64,000 bases of DNA from Spirodela intermedia (Eukaryota; Streptophyta; Magnoliopsida; Alismatales; Araceae), in NCBI GenBank assembly GCA_902729315.2, contig LR746276.1:2721669-2785668 (forward strand), given 5' to 3'. Within the stretch, counting starts at the first letter, position 1, and every line of letters begins with the position of its first letter. The position numbers were made by a program, and so were the translations under genes. This document shows, piece after piece, positions 12,240 to 24,862 of this stretch. The notes below the pieces were generated by a model. The model was not told the origin of the DNA and made no database searches. It saw only the letters and a list, made by a program, of their open reading frames with translations.

Positions 12240-12740
12240 ATTCTAATTCATTGACCTACTAGTTGAATTTTCTTGTTCCTTGAAATTTCTAACCGTATCC
12301 TTCAAGCCATACTAATCATAGGAGTTGGTCTTCACCATCCTTATGTTAAGTGGTTTTGACAGAAATATTTTTTTCTTGATGGCCTATGTTATATCCATAA
12401 TATTATTAAGGCTAGGGGTTTGAAATTTTTCACTTTTGCTCAGATCTCTAGTCTCAATTTCTTGACAAAGGTAATCTCCATTGCTTCCTCACATAGCTCT
12501 TGGACAGTACTAGATAATAATTTCAATTATCTTCTATACTCAACCAACATACCATGTTGTTTAATATACCGAATCTGTTCCCATAATGTACCTATTAGCT
12601 GTGAGCCAAATCACCTTCGTAGCTAGTGTTTGACATCCTCCCAATCTTTAAATGACTTTTGAGCATCTGTCCTTCTAAATTATACTAGTGCCTCATCATT
12701 CAAACTTGCCACAACCATCTTTAGTTAATCTTGGTCCTTA
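12240..12740 (-). pseudogene. Ty3/gypsy retrotransposon gag remnant
   Basis: The minus strand encodes a decayed retrotransposon gag domain. Recognisable pieces include MVVASLNDEALV, FRRTDAQKSFKDWEDVK, FGSQLIGTLWEQI, IKQHGMLVEYRR and AKVKNFKPLA, in the order found in plant gypsy Gag proteins. Several in-frame stop codons interrupt the reading, so no protein can be made. It belongs with the LTR and primer-site remnants at higher coordinates, which have the same orientation. Confidence 0.7.
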
Positions 12741-13154
12741 ATTTGCTTCATCTTGAAGTACAACTCAGCATGGAATGTACATCTGTTGCTGAACAGTTCT
12801 TTGGTCACTGATTAGTTGTGGCTGCATACCTGCATTTTCTACTTCACCATGTGCCTGATTATAGTCTCTAAAGACTAGCTACTTCACCATTTTCTACTTC
12901 ATCTTGCCTCTCCTACTGCCACCACTCTTTCCCTACTCCCTAGGGGTAGAGTGGGGGGTATTGTCACTTTGGCTCAAAACCTACATTATCCCATGTGTCA
13001 GCTCTCTTATTGTAGTCTCTAAAGACAAAATATTTGTACATCCACCTATATTTATGGTAATTTCTTAGAAAAATAGCAAAGTACATCTTTCAGATCTCTT
13101 ATGTCCTCGTTCAAGCTTTCATACCTTCCTTCCGGTGCTATTCCTCAATGTTAT

Positions 13155-13167
13155 GGCTCAAATACTA
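13155..13167 (-). other. Degenerate tRNA-Met primer binding site of the gypsy remnant
   Basis: The minus strand reads TAGTATTTGAGCC, close to the plant LTR-element primer site TGGTATCAGAGCC. It sits directly inside the putative LTR end and about 400 bp before the gag remnant, as expected. Confidence 0.55.
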
Positions 13168-13169
13168 AT

Positions 13170-13512
13170 TGTCAGGGTCCTATAATTGAGGCTGAAACAA
13201 AGGCTTAACTGAGATAGAAATGAAAAAGGGACATAAGGAGGTTTCCAGAGGAAATCTTATAATAAATAGTTTGGGGATGAGTTTCAGGGTGCCCCCCTCT
13301 TTTCCACTGACTTCTTTCCAAAAGTCTCCCATACTACTCTTATGAGTATGGATACTCAACCCTGTCATTGGCCCCCAGCCCATTCACCTTAAGTTCTCCG
13401 TTGCATCACTCTTTCCTTCACAGGAGTAAGCTATCCCAAATTAAGACTGATCCGTGGGTCCTAAATGGGCCTAGTAAAAGGTCCAGAAGTTGGTTTGGGA
13501 GGGGACATAACA
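13170..13512 (-). repeat. Putative 5' LTR of the Ty3/gypsy remnant (343 bp)
   Basis: On the minus strand this block starts TGTTATGTCCCC and ends GGACCCTGACA (TG...CA), followed after two bases by the primer-site remnant. No second LTR copy was found in the window, so the element is truncated. Boundaries are inferred from the TG/CA ends and the primer site only. Confidence 0.5.
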
Positions 13513-13536
13513 AATAACTCTATGTAAGTGGTGCTT

Positions 13537-13680
13537 GTATATACAGCTAAGAACCATCATTGATATTCTACAGTGTCATTTCCAAAACATCTCATAATAA
13601 AACATTGTATATCAGTGTGTATATATAGCTTAGAATCATCCTGGATATCCTATGGTGTCATGGACAAACAACTCATAACA
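13537..13680. repeat. Two imperfect direct copies of a ~62-bp unit
   Basis: Copies lie at about 13537-13600 and 13619-13680, with an offset of about 82 bp. Both run from GTATATA[CT]AGCT through a TGTCAT core to CTCATAA. They are diverged and non-coding. They lie just beyond the putative gypsy LTR. Confidence 0.6.
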
Positions 13681-14530
13681 GCTCAATTTCAGAAAAAATC
13701 GAGTTGACAATGATTTAAATAGACGTTTGTGTTGGGACATGAATAGTAGTGGTATAACTCTATTTTGAATTATTTTGAAGGCATATCCTTGATGTGGTTT
13801 CAAACTTTTCATAACGAATAACATTTTTTTTCATTGTATTTTTTACATGAGATTTCACTAGGTATGTGCATCTGATCAGTGTAGTGTGGTATCCAAAAAG
13901 TTCACTACAGATGAGATAAGGATCAGACCAGTATGATATCAAAGAAGGTGAATGTGCATGTACACTTGGGAATTTGTATTGAGTAGCTCTTTTCAGATTT
14001 ATATACGACTTGAACAATATCGAATATATTTTTCTATGACATTTACGAGTCTCTTGATATTATCACCATGCATATCATTTGGCCTGAATTGGTTTCACTC
14101 CCATCAATTTTTTATATTCTGTGGTAGGACCATGCTTATGCTAATTTTCAGATTTTCACCTAGAGATTTCTTCATGGCTTATTGTGCTATCACATGTATT
14201 AATGAGACTAATAAATATATATTTTTCATTGAATTTAGGTACTTCCTATTGGATTGTAAATATTCAGCAAACAAATCCTCTAATTGTCAGGAAAGCATGC
14301 CAATTTTTTTGTGCTGAACCATCCCCACTCTTTAACTATCAAAAAAGCAAGCCAAAATTTGTGAAAAGGTCTTGCTCTTATTCGCATCCTGCCAGTGAAT
14401 TGTCGCATGCTTGGGGTCATGATGACAATCGCCTTGGTGCCTTCAAGCGCCGGAGATGACAATTAGTCGTCATCACGGCCCTTTCGATCATCATCCGACG
14501 GCTGCGACTACGGCTGCAGAGGGATGCCGG
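13681..14530. other. AT-rich intergenic DNA
   Basis: No recognisable gene, repeat family or RNA. Open frames here are short and resemble nothing known. Confidence 0.5.
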
Positions 14531-14927
14531 TCAATGTTTTGAGGCTGGGTCCTCATCATCCACCCTCACCTTATGCACACAACAGCCCCTCTTCTTCTTC
14601 TTCTTCTCCTCCTCCTCATCCTTCTCACTATCGCTGCCCTGAGACAGCTCCTGGTGGTCAAGGAACTTACAGTTCTTCTTCTTGATCTCGTCATTCTTGT
14701 ACTCCTCATTCTTCCAGATGGGCACCGATGCTTTCATCTCATCGATGACGAACTCGCATGCCGTCATTGCCTCTGCTCGGTGAACGGAGGACGCCGAAAG
14801 GCACATGCTCACCTCCGCCACTGCCACCTAGCTGAGGAAGCGTGCCACCACCAGTCGCTCCACCGCCCTGTGGGATTTCGCCGCTACACAGATTTGGTGG
14901 AGATGCTAGAGGCCCATAGGGACGTAG
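14531..14927 (-). pseudogene. Molybdopterin synthase catalytic subunit (MoaE/MOCS2B, CNX6-type) pseudogene
   Basis: The minus strand encodes the C-terminal half of the large subunit of molybdopterin synthase, which adds sulfur in molybdenum cofactor synthesis. Family landmarks appear in order: YVPMGL, then LVVARFLS (intact: AVAHRLGP), EVSMCLSASSVHRAEA, FVIDEMKASVPIWKNEEY and a C-terminal RGCCVHKVRV. Two in-frame TAG codons fall between these blocks (after YVPMGL and after ARFLS), and the N-terminal half is missing. The 98-codon open frame at 14531-14827 is only the part after the second stop. Homology ends where a copia LTR begins at 14928, so the insertion cut the copy. No intron was seen in the remaining part, which fits a retrocopy but does not prove it. 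Confidence 0.8.
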
Positions 14928-15196
14928 TGTTGGTATTTAATGTAAATTGGATGGAGTCTGTAGATGTTATTTTTCTGTTGTTATTGGGCCAAAAAGGCAG
15001 TAGCCCACTTTGGGCCTTGGTCCCCTTTGAATAATGCTCTTTCGCCTCCTCGTTTTGTAAAAGTTCTCGACATTTCAAATTTTAGGGTTTTTTTCTGTGA
15101 GAATTCTACTTTGTACTCTCCTCCTCTTTGACCATTCTCTTCTCAAAACTTATCTATTCTCTCCACGATTTATACTCTATGTTTTTGTACAGAACA
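14928..15196 (+). repeat. Ty1/copia-type LTR (about 269 bp)
   Basis: Starts TGTTGGTATTTAATG and ends in ...TACAGAACA, directly before a tRNA-Met primer-site match at 15195-15206 (CAGTATTAGAGC against TGGTATCAGAGC). A gag remnant in the same orientation follows. The 5' end abuts the MOCS2B pseudogene. Ends are inferred, not confirmed by a second LTR. Confidence 0.6.
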
Positions 15197-15359
15197 GTAT
15201 TAGAGCGAGGTTAGTCATATTGGATATTTTCTACTGAGGAGACTACAGCAACACCAAGAGAGATTTAATAATAAGGCTGGTGAAGTTCTCTGGATTTGTA
15301 AATATTTACTTCCATAACAAGGATCAAGAAGGTGCTGGGTGAAGTTTTTCATGGAAGTG

Positions 15360-15960
15360 GTAATCTCATTAATCATAATATGGTGAATGGTAATCTCTTC
15401 AGCCTCCCATAACCTCTTGTGTCATTTTTCAATGGAGATAAATATGATCTCTATAGTATTAAGACGAGAACCTTGTTTATTTCATAATATTTATGAGATT
15501 TAGTTGATAATAGTAAGAAGGAAGGTGAGAGTTTTATTTAGGATGGCAGAGAAATCCAGAAAAGAGCACTGAGACTTTATTAGTATTACAACAAGTTGAT
15601 TCGGAAACTTTTTTTTTATGATTGCTAATGCAATAAGTTCTTCAAACGTAGGGAAACTTTTGAAGGAAGAATTTCATGAAGATAATAAATTTACAGCTAT
15701 AAGACTTCAATCTTTCTGTAGAGAAGTTGAAACCCTTTTTATAAAATCTAGTGAACTTATTTGGGACTTCTTCCATTATATACTGGTTATTGTTCATGAG
15801 ATGAGAATATTTGATGAAGATATTTCAAAAAGGAAAATTGATGAAAAAGTTTTGAGAAATTTTCCGTCTAAATTTGATCATGCTGTTGCTGCTATTTAAG
15901 AGTTTATTGATTTCTCTTTTTAAACCAAAAATGAAATAATATGATCTGTAATAATGAGGT
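15360..15960 (+). pseudogene. Ty1/copia gag (UBN2-type) remnant
   Basis: Plus-strand pieces of a copia Gag: FNGDKYDLYSIKTRTLF at about 15428-15480, then a 93-codon open frame at 15618-15899 with ANAISSSNVGKLLKEEF, RLQSFCREVETL, EDISKRKIDEKVLRNFPSKF and DHAVAAI. The order is that of the UBN2 domain. Stops before and after, and the absence of protease, integrase and reverse transcriptase downstream, show a truncated dead copy. Confidence 0.75.
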
Positions 15961-18544
15961 TGGTGACATAAAGGTTAGAGAGATTTAGGATAACAAATTC
16001 ATGCCCTCTTGACCTGCGTAAAAAATGAAAGATTACGAGAAAAAGGGAATAACCCTTGGCTGGTCGTGGCTTCTCCCTCCATTTGGGGGAGAGGAGGACC
16101 TCATTCTTCTCTGCGGTTACACATAGTATAAGCTGTCCTATCTTCTTCGGTAAAACTTCGCGATTTTAATTATTTGATTATTTTAGTGCTTATTATCTTG
16201 ATTTAGTTTTTAAAATTTATTTCGTGACTTTATTTCTCCTTTGAAGTTCTCCATGTGTGATGACTGAGTTGTAATATCATTGTACAGTATTTTCTCCCTT
16301 ATTTTGCTACGATTTTTCAATTTCTACATTTCATTTTAAGTTCTTGATTGATTATATTATGTGAGGTGACACATCGTAAGATAAATCATAGTTTTATCTT
16401 CTAATTTTTTTAATTTTTTAGATTTTATTGAGTTATAGATCATCTACTCCGTCATTTCATCATGAGAGGAAATTTTGCTAGCAGATTTTCCTCTCCTTTT
16501 CCTTTGTTTTTGTGGTTTGTCCAAAATTATTCTTCAGAAGCCCTTGAATCATCATGAATTAGAGGTAATTTAGAGAAAATCAAGACATCAATATGAACAT
16601 CTCTTATATTTTAGAAGACAAGGAACCGTGGCTGTGACAACTTGGCGATTAAAGAGAGCTTTCACATGTAAGAATAGGTATCTGTAACATATAAATAATT
16701 CATGCGGCTCAATGAAGCACTTTTTTTATTCAATAAACTTTTGATGCTTCAAGAATGGTGAGGCATTGTTGTACTTGCACTAGATAGAGAAGGCTTAATT
16801 TCAAATAGATAAACCAATTGATATGGCTTTAAGGTATATTTGGAACACTTATGATATAAAAATTTTATAGAGCCAAAGAACTTGGCTATTAAATTTAAAT
16901 AACTAAGATTTGATCAATCGAAGACATCCTATGTCTATCCCTAATTTGACATTGAATATTTTATGCTAACAATCTACTCAATTAAGTTTCGATCAAATCA
17001 TCTACACATATGTAGGCAAGAGATTCTTTCACTTCCTTTTTATCTTTTGACAAATCAGAATGTGTTGTACATGCTCAAAAATTCCCTATCACTTTTCAAT
17101 ACATTTTAATATCTCAGATACGTTGGATCTTAGACTTTATTCTTCTAAGTTTGATCCACTAGTTGCCATCTTAACCAATGGGCATGCAAACTTTTTTTGG
17201 CACTTTTCTCTCTGCCCAATTTGACTTGACAATAGTTATGTCAACTTAGTGAATCAATTCTAATGGGACAAGAAGTTTAGGGCATGGGCGAATTTTTTTT
17301 TTCCTCAACTATTATTTTTACTAATTTATGTTAGAAAGATGTAATCAAACAGAAACTGAGTTAGATCTAATAATTTAGATATTCACACAATCATTAGCGT
17401 AGATATAATATATTTATGAAAAAACTTCCTTCTCCTATTTTTTAATTATTTTACAAGAAAATACTTAAATCAACACAGTGATATCAGAACTAGTAATTTT
17501 AACCGTAATATAAAGAAACTAATGAAAATATTTATTTAAGCACTTAATTTTATTGTGTAAGATTATTTTTACACGAGGAGAGCAAAGAAAGGATGGAGCA
17601 TGTCTGACTATTGCATTTGGAAATAGGTGAAGTATCACAGTGTTGAAATAAGAGGGAGATGTGTGAAACGGTGGAAACGAGGTCGTGGAGGCCAAGGAAC
17701 ATGAAAAGGTTGGGAAAGAAGAAATCTTTCGAACGCACTCTCAGTGAACCAACCAGATACCTATGAACTCAAATGTATATATCTTCATTCATTCATTTCT
17801 CTTGTAGAGATACACTGACGACACTAATTTTTTCTTCACAACACATTGAAATTATAAATGTATTGAATAAATAATAAGTGATAAGCTGGAGATGAACGTA
17901 GGGGTGCCTAATGCAAATGAGCCTACAAAATTCTTGTTCTAAACTTCAAAATAAATAATTTTAGAAAGCTCAACGGACATCTCATATTAGGTGTTTAAAT
18001 GAGCTGGTCTTCCTCTCTCTCAGTTTCAAGGCCACTAGAAAAGTTCTCCGATGAAGTGGATACTCTCTAACAATGCTGCGTTGAAAGTTGTTCCCCACCA
18101 GAGTTGGAACAGAGACAATAAATTGTGCATTAAGAAAGATACGCAAAAAGTAAAACATATTACTGTATGATTTAATTATACCATCTTCTTTTTAGGAAAC
18201 TTTGTGAGCCTTAAATCATTTAAATTATTGTAATTATGTAAGTTTTCAAATAGGTCGGCCTGGTGGAACTAGGACACTGTATTATCAGGTAAAGATTATT
18301 AATTGCAGATGAGACTCTTGAGAGATCCTCTTTCCTTATTATTTAGGGGAAACTTGTCACCAATGTGCGTCAGTCATCGATGGAAGAAGCTCCAGGAATA
18401 TGATCTTCGTTCTTCTGTCACTGACCCATGGCTCGGATCTCTACATTGTAGTGTGTACCATCCAGAATTATCAAAACAACCTTTCATTGCTGAAACTTAT
18501 CACCACCTGAGGCCATCAAACACTCAAATAAGCCAGTTAATTAT
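15961..18544. other. AT-rich gene-poor DNA
   Basis: No supported gene. A frame at 18303-18578 (91 codons, plus strand) starts just upstream of a gypsy fragment and may be transposon debris; I do not recognise its product. The rest is AT-rich without repeats that I can define. Confidence 0.45.
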
Positions 18545-18690
18545 CCAAAGTAAACAATCGACATTGGCAATGGGTTGAGTTCTTGCAAAGGTTGACCTTC
18601 TCCCTAAAACGTATCGTAGGCAGCAACACTCGAGTGGCTGATACACTGTCCATGGGCCTCCCTGCTGAGGATGATGATGTCCGTCGGATT
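18545..18690 (+). pseudogene. Ty3/gypsy RNase H C-terminal fragment
   Basis: The plus strand from 18547 reads KVNNRHWQWVEFLQRLTF and then VGSNTRVADTLSMG. This matches the end of the RNase H domain of gypsy polyproteins, whose hallmark is N-x-VADALSRR. A stop lies just before and the frame decays after, so this is a fragment. It is about 5 kb from the gypsy LTR at 13.2-13.5 kb and in the opposite orientation, so probably a separate insertion. Confidence 0.7.
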
Positions 18691-21600
18691 AGTGGAATAT
18701 GACACCATTAAACAGTTTTTCTCGGACGTTCCAACCGCCCTGATTAACGCGAAAAAACTTGTGAAAGGCGAAAAGCAACTCCCTCATGGTCGATGAGTTA
18801 CTCTCCAAGGGTCTCTGGATGCACATACGTCCTTCCTCCCAGAACAGATTAAGTCGTCCGAATTTTAAAAGGGATGAGAAGTGGTTTCCGGCTGAGGCGC
18901 CACCGCCCAGTCGTTCTTACTATTGAATGCCCATTCTAACTTAGTCTTCACTTTCCAAAATCATTGGTAACACTAATTGCTTTCAAACATGTTCAAGATC
19001 CCTTGATACTCACACTCAATTTTTTTTCTCATTCACTATATTTTCTTGAGGCCAAACTTCATTCTCAATGTCTCACACTTCAATCTATATTTCCACTGTC
19101 ATTCCAAGCATAGTAGCTATTACTGAACATTGTCTCAAGAATATTTCATCTTCGACAGAACATTATTACTGAATAGCCCATAAGTCGTAGTCTTTACCCA
19201 CAGAATATGCATTTACCCACAGTATAACTATTTAACGTCTATTGATGAAATTAAATTCAAAAATTTTCAAGCTGGGTTAAGAGAGGTTTGCTTCCATGAA
19301 AAAGTTAAAATGGAGTGTCACTTCAGACTGCCCTAGCTTCAATCAATGACTTTGACTTTCACACCTAGACAGCTTTCAAGCATTTCTACTATAATGCTTG
19401 AACTCTATCTTACTGAAGTTTATAAACTACTTTCCTTTCAATTTCAAGGACATTTTCGATGCAATAAATATATATATAAAGGACAAACTGACAAATGATT
19501 TTTTTCCCTTCTATTATGGTGGTTTTACATAGTACCATAAAAATTTGAAAAGATAAACTAAATAAGGTATTCTGCTCTCTTTGGTACTTGATAATTCTCT
19601 GAATTATGTGATCAAAGATATCAATTTTTATCTGTTTTTACGTTTTATTTTTTTAAAAATGCACATATTGATATAATTTTCAGAAAAACAAAGTTTGATG
19701 CATTTACATTGATTTATTGATATTTATTAAAAAATGAAGAGTCAAATGTGATCATGAGTTATGATGTTTAAACATGAAATTCTAATATTTTGAAATAATT
19801 TGAGACGTTTTCTTAATTTTATTTAATTTTTTATTTTTATTTTTTTTATTTTAAATAAAAATTAGGAATTTTAAAGATGTTTTTCTCATTTTCGTCAATT
19901 TATTATAATGAAAATAATAAAATAATAACAGGGGGACCCGACCGGAAAAATCGGAAAAATGTCGCAAAAATGAGGAAAATCAGAATTAAATCGTGATATG
20001 AAAATCGTGATTTCTCTGCAAATACTTGTCCGATTGATCTGAAATTTTAAATGAAGCTTTTTTACTTATTGAAATGATTATACATACTAAAAATGTCATT
20101 TTTGATAGGAACTATAGTGTGAAACGAGAGTCAAAGACTGATAACGAAAAATAAAGAAAAATGGTTAAATCAAAACTAAATGAGAGATTCTTGGATCTGA
20201 AGAAGGAAAAAAGGAGGCTCCTTGCTCCTCTGGAGGAAGAGGACGGTGGGCTTGAAGCCAGGAGGCCAGGAGGCATTGAGAGGCAGGAGAAGAAGGCTCG
20301 AGAGCAAGAAAGGAGGAAGATCTCAAAATCAAGGTGGCTGCGACTAATAGAGTTCTTTGCAATGGTAGTTTTAATTATTGTGCCATTTCATTTCTCTTTC
20401 TATTATTTGGGTGACAAACATTGATTAGAAAGACTTTACTTTTGAATTCATTTAATTTAAGTATTGTTTTTCTTCTCATTTTCTTAGGCGGCAGGTAGGG
20501 AAAGGAGAAGACGTTCATTTTTGTTCTTAGTGTTCACCATTACGAATTTAGTTAAAATTTTCATTTTAATTATTAAGTTTTTATTTTCCCATCCTTAGAT
20601 GATAGATAAGGAAAGGAAAAGATTTTATTCGAAGCCATAAGATTTTATTTAGACTTTATCTTTAATTAAAAGCTTTATTAGTTCTAAAGGACTTTGCCAT
20701 GTGATAGACATCAAAGTTTAACTTTAATTTTAAAATTTATTTTTATCAGGAATTGAATTATTTTAGTTTACCTTTGATCGACAACCAAGGTTTTTCTACA
20801 TTCCATTTGTTTTTATTTTATTTTATATCTTAGTTTTAATTATTTGAAAACATTTTCCACATCAAAAGAAGTCATTTTATTGACAACCATCCTTCTCATC
20901 TTTCCATTCCATAACCCTTAATCTATTTTCCTTTATTCATCTTATCATCAAAATCTTCTTTCTGATTATCTAGAGCTGATGAGAAAATTAAACTAATGAA
21001 ATTAATTAGGAAAGTAGGAGATTAAATATTGAATAGAAGATTACATTATTTCTCTCATCTCATTTCATTTAGTTCCTTTCTTTCTAATCAGTGTTTGTGT
21101 TAGAAAAATTAGAAATTCATCAAAACTAGATCTCACCATCCTTGAGGATTGATCTGAACTTATAGTAATACTAGAATTTAATTAGAGAGTTCAGTTGTAA
21201 ATTTTGTTAAATTTTCATGCATTAAAACCAACAACCAATGCATGATGATTACTTTTTATTGGAAGTAGAGTCCAATAGTCTCTAGATTCTTCATGTTCAC
21301 ATGCTTCACCAAGATTTTTTTACTAATCATTATATCATCAATAAGTTCATCACATTGATCTATTAATGTTTTTGGTATCAATATAATAACTATGAATCAT
21401 TTTTCATACTAGTCTGAAGTATTAGAACACAATAAATTCAATCATGTTGTTTGATATGATTTTTACACAATAAATGCCTAAGCTGATATGATTAGAATCT
21501 TTGTTATATTGATGGTGTGAATTAAAATATAATAATGTAACATAATCAACATCCAAATATTTTATCGATCATAGACTAAATGTTTTAAATCACTAGATTT

Positions 21601-24600
21601 TACAAATGTTAGTTTTATGTACAAATTATAGGTTTAGACCAGTAAATATCAAAATGACTAAATTATTGTGCCAACACCCCAATTGAAAACATTCTAATAA
21701 AAACCTCCGAATTCTTTAGTATAAGTGGATTCAATGTTTAAATCACTAGACGACGTTTATGAACTAGGTTAGAAAATTGAACTTTGGGACTCCTAAAAGT
21801 TTCATTCAATACACCTAGCCTTACAAACAGTCCACAAGTGTACACCATTTTGGTCAGGTACTACAAGTGCAGCACTGCATTTATGAGTCGTGAAGAATGA
21901 AGGACTGGGAATTAAGTTGAGAAATCATCATTTTCTTTCAGTGAGAACGTGAAAATTTAATTGCTGATCATTCAAATTACTTTTTGACTTAAATTTCTAA
22001 CATTAGAGGAATTGAAACAAACAGCACTAAGAAAGTCAAATAAATTAATTGGATATATGTTTTACAAGATTAAAAGGGTTTTCTGAAATCAAATTCCATA
22101 TGCAGATGTGACACCTAATGCTCAGATTTCTGGCTGTTATCAGTTATTGCAAATGACCATTGGAAGCCTCAAAACTCACTCTATAAAACAGGGAGTTTTC
22201 CTATACCAAAAAAAAGAGGTCAAGGGTCACAAAGTTCATATTCACCCTTTTATCTATCCCTCGATAAAAGGGGTGACAAGAAAGTCAGTTGATACTCAAT
22301 ACCTTCATAAGAGGTCGTCCACAAGATCTGGTGCTTTCTAAACAACAATGGAAGGATTTCAGTCTATTGGTCCATGAATAACTTTAATAGAAATTGCATA
22401 AATTCAGCCATCGATCAAGCAATTAACATGGTAATAATCTACACTTCCATTCATACCTTTTTGGACTATAAAACCTACATCAATAAGTTACGCTGCTGGC
22501 TTAAAACTTCAAGTACATTTGATAGAATCTTGAGCTGCCTGGAGGTACTAGCGTAATAAACCATGTACAGGTGCTGGCATTATGTTAGACTGTTTGGTGG
22601 GCCAGAGTTAGGAAACTGATGGACGAGTGATAGTAACGTGATAGACTATCTAATGGGCTAGACCTAGGAATTCAGTGGATGAGTGACACCAAGGCTGATA
22701 AGTTGGTGAGGCATTGATTGCCCTGAGGCAATCTGGTTGTTAGTGTTGTGAGCACTAAAGCAGTTGATACCACCAATAGCTATGTGGCCCTTAGGTCCGT
22801 TAATGCTTCTCTTCAAATAAGATAAGCATTAACATCTTACTTGTGTGTTTACTGTATATACTTGTGACTAATACAGTAATTTCCTGCGACATGGTAAATC
22901 AGAGTAATTAATCTAATTTACTCAATTAAGTTACAAGTACATTAACAACTAAATCTCTAAGCACGGTGTAAAAACTGGATGCTAGTTTCACAACCACTCA
23001 ATTAAGAAGCCTAATTTCAAAAACTAAAGTGAATTAAATTACCTATCATTATTCAAAAAAAATCGTGGTAAGGTATTTTCACCCGCCCTCTAGACTTATT
23101 TAGCTCAAAAAAAATGTGGCATGAAGAAAACCAATTGAAGATATAAACTAGGTATATCCATTAAAAAATTCCATATATTAAATATTAGTGCTTGTTTGAA
23201 CTTGCTCATTTCTTCAGTGACTTAGTAAGGTGAATAATCTAAAGTCATTTATATTTTCAAAATACATATTGATTTGCAGTGCATATGCTTTCTCCAGAAA
23301 TTATCCAACAATGATACATATTTTTTTTGTTTCTTTGTAAGTGAGAAGATATGAACTAGTTCCATTCATCCATTAATTTTTAATCTTCAGTACTTTTATT
23401 TTTCATTATCATAATTCTTGTACTGCTGCATTTGAATAGTAGATTAGTGATTACTTCTGCCTCCATTGGATAATTAATAAATACCATTTCTCTTTTGATT
23501 TCGGAGCTTTCACTATTTCCTTTGTATGTTCCCCTTGAAAATGATTTGAAGACACATTTCCTCGGCATTTTAAGCCAATATTGCTAAAATATTTAATTCA
23601 TTTCAAGAACCTATAAATGCAGTTCTATGAATGCTCGGACAAGTCAGGCAACTGCGAAATAAGACCCTAAATGGAAAATTTTAAGAATTAAACTATTAGA
23701 AACTTCCATTTAAGAAAATCCTTGATGATGGATTCCGTTCCAGACAACTAAAGGTCCGAAATGATTGAGAACGTTTATATTCCATTTATGAAGGGTATGA
23801 AACCCGAACTATGAGTCTCAAACAACACTGCCCACGGCTAGATTTGTTCTCCGAGACTTTTTTCTGCTTTGGTAAGTCGTTAGTCCGTTTATGTCGTAGT
23901 ATTTAAAAAGGAGGCTCATATCCTAAAATGGGTGGAGCATAATTTAGATAGTACTTCATAAATCGTACTTTTCATCATAAGCATAAGACAATGATCATTG
24001 AATGAATATGAAGTATCACTGTTTCACCGCTCTTAAATCTCTTATTATTCAACCCACCATTGTGGTCCATCGTATTCATCGCTTAAATGAGTCTAGATTC
24101 CTCCAAGATCACCTATTTGCTGACTGTCAGAAACCACCGTCTCCGTCACCTGATATCGTCTTCTTCTCAAGTGGCCCCTTACTAAAAACTTAAATTGGAT
24201 CTATAGTTAACTACTTTTACGTCCCAATAACCCCAATGCCACCAATTATTCTTATATTATTTCCGTCGAGGTTTACTCAGAAAATTTATGCCAATGTCGA
24301 TTTAGCACTTCCAACCTGAGTCACTGCCCCAAAGTACTAAACCCTTCATCTCTGTTATAAGTAGATTCTCTCCCTAAACCTCTCCCTCTACCTCTCTCTC
24401 TCCCTTTTTGTTACATCTTCACTCCAAGCATCCCTCATCACACCTCTCCCCCTTACTTCCCATGTTTTCCTTTTAACTTTGCATGCTGAAGCATGGAAGA
24501 TCAGTTAGTTTCATCCTAAAATGATTAATGAACGGTAATAAAGCTTATACAATGGTTATCGACTATTAAAGGGATAATGATATCTTTGTGGCCCGTCAAA

Positions 24601-24862
24601 TCGACGATTAAATCCGCTACGTCGCGAATTTAAAACTGATTAATGGCATATGGAAAAAACTCGACGCGTATCAATTGGGAGGATAGATCATAAATACCTA
24701 AGACCAATCAACCCATCTAGTGTGTAATAGGAATTACCAAGACCACGATAAGCACTTGAAATGCCACTTCCAGTTTCAGGCTCCTTTTATTCTCTTTTGG
24801 CCGTACATCAATCTTACGTATCATGCAGGTTGATGGCGGGGATATGGAAGATTATTGTCTGC
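18691..24862. other. Long AT-rich intergenic region
   Basis: No recognised gene. An 87-codon plus-strand frame at 20161-20424 predicts a charged, coiled-coil-like N-terminus and one hydrophobic segment near its end; I cannot assign it and nothing supports expression. GC-richer transposon-like DNA continues to about 18920. Two diverged copies of a ~56-bp unit lie at 22586-22698. The rest looks like decayed repeats and neutral DNA. Confidence 0.45.
22586..22698. repeat. Imperfect tandem duplication, period ~56 bp
   Basis: Two adjacent copies (about 22586-22641 and 22642-22698) share TAGACT, GGGC[CT]AGA, AGGAA and GATG[AG][AG]TGA-like blocks in the same order. Diverged and non-coding. Confidence 0.5.

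Noticed and set aside
20161-20424. Small charged, single-span protein gene
   Set aside because: The frame is open for 87 codons but no family, promoter or conservation evidence supports it; kept only as a note in the intergenic description.
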